Assembly: GCF_009755815.1 (NCBI RefSeq) | Contig: NZ_WRPK01000004.1 | Location: forward strand, 465,518 to 529,517 | Direction of reading: 5' to 3' | Length of the DNA stretch: 64,000 bases | Origin: Flavisphingomonas formosensis | GTDB taxonomy: Bacteria > Pseudomonadota > Alphaproteobacteria > Sphingomonadales > Sphingomonadaceae | Part shown: piece after piece, positions 57,202 through 64,000 of the stretch | How the letters are laid out: each line of letters opens with the position of its first letter | How positions within the stretch are numbered: position 1 is the stretch's first letter | Made by a program: the position numbers and the translations under genes | Notes under the pieces: generated by a model | What the model was told of the DNA's origin: nothing | Seen by the model: the letters and a program-made list of their open reading frames with translations, nothing else | Database searches by the model: none

Positions 57202-58247
57202 CAGCGCGGATCCGCGCCCAGCACCTGTGCGAGCTTGGCTTCGATCGCGGCGCGGTCGAGACCTTTTTGACCGATCACCACGAGATGCGAGCGGCGCGGT
57301 TCGCCGGCACCCCAGGCGCGATCGAAATGGGTCTGAATGCGCGGGCCGACCCCCTGCAGCACCAGTCGCGCCGGCTTGCCGGCAACCGCGACCATGCCCT
57401 TGACGCGCAGGATATCATGCTCGGCGATCAGCCGCTCCAGCGCGGCGAGGAGCGGCACAATGTCCGCAACCTTGCCGCCCTTGACGACGAAGCTGTCGAA
57501 ATCGTCATGGTCATGATCCTCCTCGCCGTCATGATGCGAGGGGCGGGCGTCGAGATCGTCCTCGGCGCCGACACCGAGGCCGAGCAGCACGGCGGCATCC
57601 ACCGCGCCCTGTGCGGCGCGCACGATGCGTACACCGGAACGGATGCCGCCACCGATCTCCGCTTCGACCGCGCCGAGCGCATCCGCCGCGACCAGATCGG
57701 TCTTGTTGAGGATGACCAGGTCGGCGCAGGCGAGCTGATCCTCGAACAGCTCCTCCAGCGGGCTGTCATGATCGAGCGAGGGATCGGCGGCGCGCGCCGC
57801 GGCGAGCGCGGCCTCGTCGGTCGCGAAGCGGCCGGCCGCGACCGCATCGGCGTCGATCAGCGCGATCACGCCGTCCACCGTCGTGCGGGTGCGGATATCC
57901 GGCCATTGGAACGCCTTCACCAGTGGTTTGGGCAGAGCAAGGCCGGAGGTTTCGATGATGATATGCTCGGGCGGGTTGGGGCGATCGAGCAGCTTCTGCA
58001 TGGTCGGCAGGAAATCGTCGGCGACGGTGCAGCAGATGCAGCCATTGGCGAGCTCGACGATATCCTCCTCCGGACATGCGGCGTCGTTGCAGCCGCGCAC
58101 CAGATCGCCGTCGACGCCGACGTCGCCGAACTCGTTGATCACGAGCGCGAGGCGGCGGCCGCCGGCATTCTGCAGGAGATGGCGGATCAGCGTGGTCTTG
58201 CCGGCACCGAGGAAGCCGGTGATGACGGTCGCGGGTACCTTGCTCAT
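57201..58247 (-). CDS. cobW: CobW family GTP-binding protein
   Basis: The product is 348 residues, a G3E P-loop GTPase thought to deliver cobalt to CobN. The P-loop is VITGFLGAGKTTLIRHLL. The metal site motif is NGCICCTVADDF (CxCC). The guanine-specificity motif is ILNKTDLV. A histidine-acid stretch (SHHDGEEDHDHDDFD) near residue 240 suits metal binding. It is the first gene after a cobalamin riboswitch and leads cobN-cobO-DUF1636. Confidence 0.95.
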   Translation of the reverse strand: MSKVPATVITGFLGAGKTTLIRHLLQNAGGRRLALVINEFGDVGVDGDLVRGCNDAACPEEDIVELANGCICCTVADDFLPTMQKLLDRPNPPEHIIIETSGLALPKPLVKAFQWPDIRTRTTVDGVIALIDADAVAAGRFATDEAALAAARAADPSLDHDSPLEELFEDQLACADLVILNKTDLVAADALGAVEAEIGGGIRSGVRIVRAAQGAVDAAVLLGLGVGAEDDLDARPSHHDGEEDHDHDDFDSFVVKGGKVADIVPLLAALERLIAEHDILRVKGMVAVAGKPARLVLQGVGPRIQTHFDRAWGAGEPRRSHLVVIGQKGLDRAAIEAKLAQVLGADPR

Positions 58248-58477
58248 GCGCCCGCTTCCGACGGAATGATGGCGGCAAAACGGATCATCGGCTCAATCTC
58301 CCGCGCCCCGGGCGACGACGGGCCGGGGCGGACCGTTCGGCGAACGGCCGGCGCACGGCCGCGGACGGGCACGAAGCCCGCTGCCATGCGCCGTGCGGCC
58401 CCAGCCGCAGGCTTCGTCGCTCAGACGGAGAGACCGTGCCGTGGCCAATCCCTGGACCATGGCAAGAGCGACCATGC

Positions 58478-58675
58478 GCCGGCAGGTCTCCTGGCTCGCG
58501 GGTCAGGGCTTGATGCACCGCCTTCCCGGGACCGCGCTCATGCTGGCCCCAGTGACTGTTCCCCCCCAGAGGAGGGAACGATGTGCATCGCGCTCGCCGC
58601 TTACAGTTGCAGGGACAGCCGCGGATTAGGAGGTGAAACCCCCGCACCGCATTCCCTTTGAAGCCCCTCGCGGGG
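58478..58675 (-). promoter_or_regulatory. Cobalamin riboswitch upstream of cobW
   Basis: Read on the minus strand, the element has the conserved blocks in order: AAAGGGAATGCGGTG at its 5' side, CCTAATCCGCGGCTGTCCCTGC with AACTGTAAGC, GTCACTG, GGGAAGGC, and finally GAGCCAGGAGACCTGCC, the B12-box end. This is the standard AdoCbl aptamer layout. The cobW start is about 230 bases downstream. Hairpins such as CCGTTCGCCGAACGG lie between, with no T-run, so the switching mechanism is not clear. High cobalamin should reduce expression of cobW-cobN-cobO. Confidence 0.93.
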
Positions 58676-58888
58676 CACCGGCGCGATCATGAGCGGCAGG
58701 CCTAAGGCCGCCGCTCGGGCGCGGTCATAGTCGCATTGCGTGGGCGCGCCAATGGACTTGTTCGTGTGTGGGGCAAGGGCCGTCGCCGTGCCGTGCCCGA
58801 CGTGCAGGCTGCATCGATTCTCCATCGGCCACCGATCAGCGCTCGACTTTCGTCCGCGAGAAGCTGCCAACCTCATTGGGAGAATCCG

Positions 58889-60523
58889 GTGCGTATCCTG
58901 CTCGTCAATGTGCCTCACCCATCCATCGGCAGCCGCATTCCAAGAGAGCATCTGCCTCCGTTCGGCTTGCTGTGCGTGGGAGGACCGCTCATTGACGACG
59001 GCCATGAGGTGACCCTGCTCGATGGCGAGTTCGGGCCGATGTCGACCGAGCAGTTGGTCCTCCAGGCGGTGGCCAGGGCGCCCGATGCTGTTCTGTTCGG
59101 TCATTCCGGATCGTCGTCCGGCCATCCGGTCATCGCCGAGGTGTCCGCTGCCATCGCTCGCGCATTGCCGGGCGCGCATATCGTGTATGGCGGCGTGCAC
59201 CCGACCTATTTCTGGCGCGAGATACTGGCGCGGGAGCCGCATGTTTGCGCCATCGTCCGCGGGGAGGGCGAAGAGACGGCTCGGCGGTTGATGGGAGCGC
59301 TCGGCCGTGGCGAGCCGCTCGATCGCATCGACGGCATCGCTTTTCGCCGCGATGGGGAGATCGTGGGGACACGCGCCGCGCCGGTGATTGCAGATCTCGA
59401 CGCCTATCGCATCGGCTGGGAACTCGTCGATTTTCGTCGATACAGCTATTGGGGCGGAAAACGCGCGGTGGTCATCCAATTTTCCCGAGGGTGTCCGCAT
59501 TTGTGCAACTATTGCGGGCAAAGAGGTTTCTGGACGCGCTGGCGGCATCGCGATCCGAAGCTGCTGGCGGCGGAAATCGCGCGGCTTCACCGCGATCACG
59601 GGATCGAGGTGTTCAACTTCGCGGATGAAAATCCCAGCGCCGGCCGAACCGCCTGGCGCGCTTTTCTGAAGGCGCTGATCGCCGAGCGTGTCGAGGTGAC
59701 GCTGGTGGGCTCGACCCGCGCCGACGATATCGTGCGGGATGCGGATATCCTCCATCTCTACAAGCAGGCCGGCTTCGAGCGTTTCCTGCTCGGCATGGAG
59801 AATACGGATGAGGCGACGCTGAAGCTCATCCGCAAGGGCGGCAGCATTTCCGCCGACCGGGAGGCGATCCGCTTGCTGCGCCGCCATTCCATCCTTTCGA
59901 TGATGACATGGGTTTCGGGCTTCGAGGACCAGACAGACGGAGACCTCTGGCGGGCATTGCGGCAGATCGTCTCCTATGACGCGGATCAGATCCAGGCGCT
60001 CTACGTCACGCCGCACCGCTGGACGCCCTATTATCGGTTCGCCCGAGATCGTCCGGTGGTCCAGCCGGATATGACGAAGTGGGACTATAAGCATCAGGTT
60101 CTCGGGATGCGGCATCTGCCGCCGTGGCGCCTGTTTCTGTGGGTCAAGCTGATCGAAGCGGTCGCGCAATTGCGGCCTCGCTCGCTCAGGCGGTGGATCT
60201 GGCACTCCGACGCACGGATCCGCCATGCCATCCGCTGGTATTATGGATGGGCCGGCGCGTCTGGTTTCACGAGCTGCTGGGTTTTCTCCTGCGCGACTGC
60301 TGCCGTGCCGACGGACGCACCGTGGGCGATTTTTTCGGCGACGCTCAGGATCATGAGGAGGAAGCATCGCGCCCTAGTAGAGCAGCCAGGCTACCGCGAC
60401 CGTCGGCGAGCGCATCGCGCGAAGCATTCTGACTTTCTCCGTTTCGTCCGAAGCCCTGCCGACCCCGGCGCGGCTCAACAAGGCGGCCGCGGCGCGCCGG
60501 CCCGCGCCCATTTCAGTTCGTAG
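58889..60523 (+). CDS. B12-binding radical SAM protein, BchE-like, with a frameshifted C terminus
   Basis: The product as read is 544 residues. The N-terminal B12-binding Rossmann part starts RILLVNVPHPSIGSRIPREH. The radical SAM cluster motif is FSRGCPHLCNYCGQRG with Cys202, Cys206 and Cys209. It resembles proteins annotated as anaerobic Mg-protoporphyrin IX monomethyl ester cyclase (BchE). After WYYG at about 60246 the frame departs from the family. The expected continuation MGRRVWFHELLGFLLRD is in the next frame and stops at 60432. The current frame runs on to 60523 and overlaps the convergent EEP gene. GTG 58889 has GGGAGA upstream. No other bacteriochlorophyll gene is seen here. Confidence 0.78.
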   Translation: MRILLVNVPHPSIGSRIPREHLPPFGLLCVGGPLIDDGHEVTLLDGEFGPMSTEQLVLQAVARAPDAVLFGHSGSSSGHPVIAEVSAAIARALPGAHIVYGGVHPTYFWREILAREPHVCAIVRGEGEETARRLMGALGRGEPLDRIDGIAFRRDGEIVGTRAAPVIADLDAYRIGWELVDFRRYSYWGGKRAVVIQFSRGCPHLCNYCGQRGFWTRWRHRDPKLLAAEIARLHRDHGIEVFNFADENPSAGRTAWRAFLKALIAERVEVTLVGSTRADDIVRDADILHLYKQAGFERFLLGMENTDEATLKLIRKGGSISADREAIRLLRRHSILSMMTWVSGFEDQTDGDLWRALRQIVSYDADQIQALYVTPHRWTPYYRFARDRPVVQPDMTKWDYKHQVLGMRHLPPWRLFLWVKLIEAVAQLRPRSLRRWIWHSDARIRHAIRWYYGWAGASGFTSCWVFSCATAAVPTDAPWAIFSATLRIMRRKHRALVEQPGYRDRRRAHRAKHSDFLRFVRSPADPGAAQQGGRGAPARAHFSS

Positions 60524-61578
60524 GTGACCAGGAAGCCGTCATGATCGGAAAGCTCCGGGCCGCTCGGGCCGCCGTCGAACATCGCCTCGACGCGGATCGG
60601 GCGTACCGACACCTGGGTGCCGTGCCAGAAGAATTGCAGATCCTGCGTGTCCATCCAGGGTGCGTCGCCGTCCCACGACAGACGCACGTCGCACCCCGAG
60701 GCGGCATCGACACAGACGCGATGGACGAGGAGGAGAGACTGGTAGCGGGAGAAATTCTCCCACCGCCGCTCCGAGTGGCGCATGTTGAAATCGCCGCCGA
60801 AAATCAGCGGATAGGAATCATCGTGGGTTCGATCGATGAACTCGGACGCTTCCAGCGCCTGCCGGTCATGGGCGGCGAGATTGCGTGCCAGCGGCGCACG
60901 CGAGGCGCTGCGCGAGTTCATGTGCGTGTCATAGACGTCGATCGGCGTCGGCACGCCCGGTACGCTGATCCGCGCCAACACTATGCCCTTGTTGGCGAGG
61001 CAGTCGATCCCCGCGCAGGACCGGCGGCCATAAGCCCGCATCTCGACCGCGCTGATCGCGTAGCGTGAGGCGATGGCGACGCCTCCGCCGGTAAGGCGCA
61101 GGCCTATTTCGCCGCGCTTGATGCGGGCTTTGCCGGGCAGCGGGTCCGTGGTCGACGGATCCGGGCGCGTCGTCCGGCGCGGCCCGGTGACGATCGCGGG
61201 ATAGCCGCTGTCCGCTACCGCCTGCTTGGCCGCGCCCGAGAACATTTCTTGGAACAGCACGATGTCGGGCGCGGTACCGGCCGCGCGCATCGCGGCGAGC
61301 CTGCGACCGATCTCGCGCAACTGCGGCGCACGCCCACTACGCGCAGGCCAGCCGAGACCTTCGAGATTGTAGGTCAGCACCGACAGGGTAGTCGAGGCAT
61401 TGCGACCGTCGTGCGAGAGGGTGATGCGGGGCGCGGCGGCGGCGCTGCAGGCTAGAACCCGGTGCGGGGGTGCTGTCGCGCATCCGCTTGCGAGCAGGAA
61501 GGCTACAACGGTCAGACCGGTGCGCCAGCGCCCTCCGCGCGGGGCCGGGTTCGTTCGTCGAGCACTCCTGCCGGTCAT
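60475..61578 (-). CDS. Endonuclease/exonuclease/phosphatase family lipoprotein
   Basis: The product is 367 residues. The N terminus LTVVAFLLASGCATAPP has a lipobox (LASGC), so the protein is probably anchored in the envelope. EEP-fold catalytic stretches are LTYNLEGLGWP, VLFQEMFSG with Glu, VYDTHMNSRSAS, IFGGDFNMRHSERR and ELSDHDGFLVTYEL. Members hydrolyse phosphodiesters, including sphingomyelinase-like and DNase I-like enzymes; the substrate is unclear. ATG 61578 is preferred because AAGGGAT lies at a suitable distance; ATG 61587 is an alternative. Confidence 0.85.
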   Translation of the reverse strand: MTGRSARRTNPAPRGGRWRTGLTVVAFLLASGCATAPPHRVLACSAAAAPRITLSHDGRNASTTLSVLTYNLEGLGWPARSGRAPQLREIGRRLAAMRAAGTAPDIVLFQEMFSGAAKQAVADSGYPAIVTGPRRTTRPDPSTTDPLPGKARIKRGEIGLRLTGGGVAIASRYAISAVEMRAYGRRSCAGIDCLANKGIVLARISVPGVPTPIDVYDTHMNSRSASRAPLARNLAAHDRQALEASEFIDRTHDDSYPLIFGGDFNMRHSERRWENFSRYQSLLLVHRVCVDAASGCDVRLSWDGDAPWMDTQDLQFFWHGTQVSVRPIRVEAMFDGGPSGPELSDHDGFLVTYELKWARAGAPRPPC

Positions 61579-61708
61579 CGTCCGCATCCCTTCGAAAGAG
61601 CGCCTTCTATCCGGGAGATGACGAATCTTGCAAAACGCATTTAAAATGCAATTGCGAACTATTATCAACCTCTTTAGTGGCGCCTCTCGGAATGCGGAAA
61701 GGGAAATG

Positions 61709-63835
61709 ATGGTCGACCCAAATTACGCCAAGGCTCTGATTCTCGGGGCGATGCTCTATGCCGGCCCGGCGCTGGCCGAGGCGGAGAGCAACGAGGATCC
61801 GGGAAGCGTCATCGTCGTCACCGGCGAGCGCGAGCGCACCGTGGCGTCTGCCGGCACCAAGAGCAGCCTGCCGCTGGCGGAGACGCCGCAATCGATCAGC
61901 GTCATCGATGCGCGGGATATTGCCGGCCTCGGCCTCCAGAATCTCAACCAGTCGCTCCGCTTCGTCGCCGGCGTGACCCCCGAGCAGCGCGGATCGAGCG
62001 CCGAGGTGTACGACCAGTTCAAGCTGCGCGGCTTCGATGCGATGCAGTATCTCGACGGCCTGCGCATCTACGACAGCCCGTCGGGCTATGCGTCCACCCA
62101 GATCGACGTCTCGCGGCTCGATCGTGTCGAGATCGTGAAAGGGCCGGCGTCCGCGCTCTATGGCCAGTCCGGCCCCGGCGGTCTCGTCGCCCTGTCCAGC
62201 AAGCTGCCGCTGGCCTCCGATTCCTATGGCGCGGCCAGCGGGACGTACGGCACTTACGACCTGTATCGCGTCGACGCCGATGTCGGCGGCCGGCTGAGCC
62301 CGAGCATCGCCTGGCGCGTCTATGGCAGCGCGAACGGAGCGCATACGCAGCAGCGCTTCGGCAAGCGCGAACGGCAGACCATCTCCGGTGCGGTGACCGT
62401 GGGGCAAGGCGGATCGACCACCCTGACCCTGCTCGCCAACTATTCGCACGATCCCTATAATGGCACCTACAGCGTCTTCCCGGCCTCGGGCACGTTCATC
62501 GCCAATCCCAACGGGAAGCTTTCGACCAAGTTCGACGGCGGCGAGCCGGACAATCGCTTCCGCCGCGAGCAGGGGGCGATCACCTATATTTTCAACCATG
62601 ATTTCGGCAGTGGCTGGGCGTTCCGCGCATCGGGCCGCTACCAATCGGTGAAGTCGCGCCTCGGCATTGCGTATACGAGCGGTTCCCTGGACAGCAGCGA
62701 CCCGACCTCCGCGACCTTCTCGCGCGCATCCTATTCGACCCGTGAGCGGATGAAGGCGTGGACGTACGACAATCAGCTGATGGGCAAGGTGGAGACGGGC
62801 CCGATCACGCATAATCTGCTGTTCGGCGTCGATCGGCAGGTGCTGCATTCGACGGAGGATTACGCCTTCGGATCCTTCTCGTCGCTCGATGGCTATAATC
62901 CGGTCTACGGCTCCCAGGTCGTGCCGCAGACGCCGCAGGACGTGCCGGACGCGTTCGGCGGCTATCTCGCCTATCATGTCCGCCAGCAGGGCATTTACGT
63001 CCAGGATCAGATGAGTTGGGGCGGTCTGCGGGTGATGCTGAGCGGGCGCCAGGATTGGGCGCGGGTCGAGCCCGTCGGATCGGACGCCGAGCATTCCAAG
63101 AAATTCACCTGGCGAGCCGGCGCGCTCTATAGGACGGCGCTCGGCATTGCGCCCTATGTCACCTATTCAACCTCCTTCCAGCCGCAGAGCGGGCTGGTGC
63201 TGAACAATGACGGGTCGCAGGGTCAGGCCAAGCCGTCGCTCGGCAAGCAGATCGAGGCCGGCGTCAAATATCAGCCGGTCGGCACGCAGATTCTGCTGAC
63301 CGCGGCCTATTTCGACATTCGCCAGACCAATTTGCTGACGTCGGTCCCGAACACCAACTATTCGATCCAGACCGGCAAGGTGCGTTCGCGCGGCGTCGAG
63401 GTCGAAGCCAGCGCCCCGCTCGGCCATGGTTTTCAGGCCAAGCTCGCATTCAGCCGGCAGAAGGTGCGGGACAGTGATGGAGCGGGCATATTGGGCGTCG
63501 GGCGCGGCGGCGTTTCGGCCAATCTCGAATGGGCGCCGGAGCAGGGGCCGCTGGAGGGTTTCGCGGTCGGCGGCGCCGTGCGCCATGTCGACCATGTCTA
63601 TGCCGGCACCTATTTCGACGGCATCACCTACAATACGCCGGGCTACACGCTGTTCGACGCTCTGGTGCGCTATGATCTCGGCAAGACCATTCCGCGCCTG
63701 GAAGGCGTGACCTTGGCCGTCAACGCCACCAACATCTTCGACAAGAAATATCTGACCACCTGCTATCTCGATTATGGCTGGTGCTGGTATGGCAATCGCC
63801 GCACCGTGCAGGGCACGATCGGTTATCGCTGGTAA
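61709..63835 (+). CDS. TonB-dependent siderophore receptor
   Basis: The product is 708 residues. A signal peptide (KALILGAMLYAGPALAEA) precedes the plug domain: TPQSISVIDARDIAGLGLQN, FKLRGFDAMQYLDGLRIYD and VEIVKGPASALYGQSGPGGLV. A 22-strand barrel follows and ends in VQGTIGYRW with a terminal aromatic residue. These mark ferric-siderophore receptors. The ATG at 61709 has GGAAAGG at good spacing; an ATG one codon upstream is possible. The TonB box is probably within SVIVVTGER. Confidence 0.94.
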   Translation: MVDPNYAKALILGAMLYAGPALAEAESNEDPGSVIVVTGERERTVASAGTKSSLPLAETPQSISVIDARDIAGLGLQNLNQSLRFVAGVTPEQRGSSAEVYDQFKLRGFDAMQYLDGLRIYDSPSGYASTQIDVSRLDRVEIVKGPASALYGQSGPGGLVALSSKLPLASDSYGAASGTYGTYDLYRVDADVGGRLSPSIAWRVYGSANGAHTQQRFGKRERQTISGAVTVGQGGSTTLTLLANYSHDPYNGTYSVFPASGTFIANPNGKLSTKFDGGEPDNRFRREQGAITYIFNHDFGSGWAFRASGRYQSVKSRLGIAYTSGSLDSSDPTSATFSRASYSTRERMKAWTYDNQLMGKVETGPITHNLLFGVDRQVLHSTEDYAFGSFSSLDGYNPVYGSQVVPQTPQDVPDAFGGYLAYHVRQQGIYVQDQMSWGGLRVMLSGRQDWARVEPVGSDAEHSKKFTWRAGALYRTALGIAPYVTYSTSFQPQSGLVLNNDGSQGQAKPSLGKQIEAGVKYQPVGTQILLTAAYFDIRQTNLLTSVPNTNYSIQTGKVRSRGVEVEASAPLGHGFQAKLAFSRQKVRDSDGAGILGVGRGGVSANLEWAPEQGPLEGFAVGGAVRHVDHVYAGTYFDGITYNTPGYTLFDALVRYDLGKTIPRLEGVTLAVNATNIFDKKYLTTCYLDYGWCWYGNRRTVQGTIGYRW

Positions 63836-63889
63836 AATTCAGGCGCTCCCGGGGAGGGCGCGCTGGAGAAGCGGAACGCCCCCCCTCAC

Positions 63890-64000
63890 ATGATGATTTT
63901 TCGGTCAAGGGCCGGTCTGCATTATTGTAGCGGCGCGATCGTCGATGGAATCCAGCTGAGCTATGTCACGAGTACCGACGAAGACACCTCGCCTGTACAA
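63890..64000 (+). CDS. Possible start of a further gene, cut by the window edge
   Basis: Beginning at paired ATG codons (63890 and 63893), a frame stays open for 37 codons to the edge. It reads GLHYCSGAIVDGIQLSYVTS, which loosely resembles the first strands of jacalin-like lectin domains. No convincing ribosome binding site is seen, and the length is too short to judge. Confidence 0.25.
   Translation, partial: MMIFRSRAGLHYCSGAIVDGIQLSYVTSTDEDTSPVQ

Noticed and set aside
55123..57270. Long plus-strand frame opposite cobN
   Set aside because: cobN is unmistakable on the minus strand; the opposite frame shows only GC-bias composition.
58285..58647. Reading frames of 60-120 codons overlapping the cobalamin riboswitch and leader on the minus strand
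   Set aside because: The longer frame runs through the conserved riboswitch blocks, and the shorter one is Arg/Pro-rich with no family; the RNA element explains the conservation better.
61600..61708. Fur or Irr box upstream of the siderophore receptor
   Set aside because: The region is AT-rich (ATTATCAAC), but I could not align a convincing 19-base Fur palindrome or Irr motif.

Overview
The window reads as chromosomal DNA from a high-GC alphaproteobacterium, most likely a sphingomonad (Sphingomonas or a close relative). This rests on overall gene content, on the style of AspRS, DcaP-like porin and DUF families, and on dispersed intergenic repeats that I associate with sphingomonads (a hairpin built on CGTCATCCCAGCG and the CTTCGACAGGCTCAGC element). 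It is gene-dense and shows no IS element, prophage, plasmid gene or CRISPR array.

Layout. 0-9 kb: polyphosphate genes (the end of ppk1, ppx, and later a ppk2), with RNase D, AspRS, a VOC protein and a TRIC-type channel. 9-16 kb: a stand-alone GroEL paralogue followed by a transglutaminase-like gene, then greB, a Slt-type lytic transglycosylase, dapA and smpB. 16-19 kb: a compact minus-strand cassette of a tiny twin-arginine peptide, an HPr-kinase-like protein and a nucleotidyltransferase; this resembles the accessory part of a peptide-modification (RiPP-like) locus. 19-24 kb: an alpha/beta hydrolase, a DUF3775 protein, a ferredoxin reductase-like flavoprotein, an SGNH hydrolase and a tRNA-Met. 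24-27.4 kb: an Lrp regulator divergent from an alr-dadA-ridA alanine catabolic operon. 27-30 kb: a lipocalin, a 26-residue membrane peptide and a DUF2252 protein.

30-42 kb is an envelope-stress-like neighbourhood: a four-gene RND efflux operon, a two-component system, a DcaP-like porin and a Tat-exported aspartic protease with a PDZ domain. Four copies of a 16-bp palindrome, GTGAAA-N4-TTTCAC, lie upstream of the RND operon, between the two-component genes and the porin (twice), and upstream of the protease. This looks like one regulon.

43-58 kb holds an iron-associated DUF3649-PepSY-DUF3325 trio and a large cobalamin cluster: cobU, cobD, cbiB, cobQ, cobS, cobC, cobT, a DUF1636 protein, cobO, cobN and cobW, with a cobalamin riboswitch upstream of cobW. 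These genes cover late assembly, salvage and cobalt insertion; no corrin ring-building genes are present here. Next to the riboswitch, on the other strand, is a B12-binding radical SAM gene resembling BchE-annotated cyclases. Its last part appears frameshifted. The window ends with an EEP-family lipoprotein and a TonB-dependent siderophore receptor.

All calls come from reading the sequence. Family names are from recognition of motifs and order, not from database searches.
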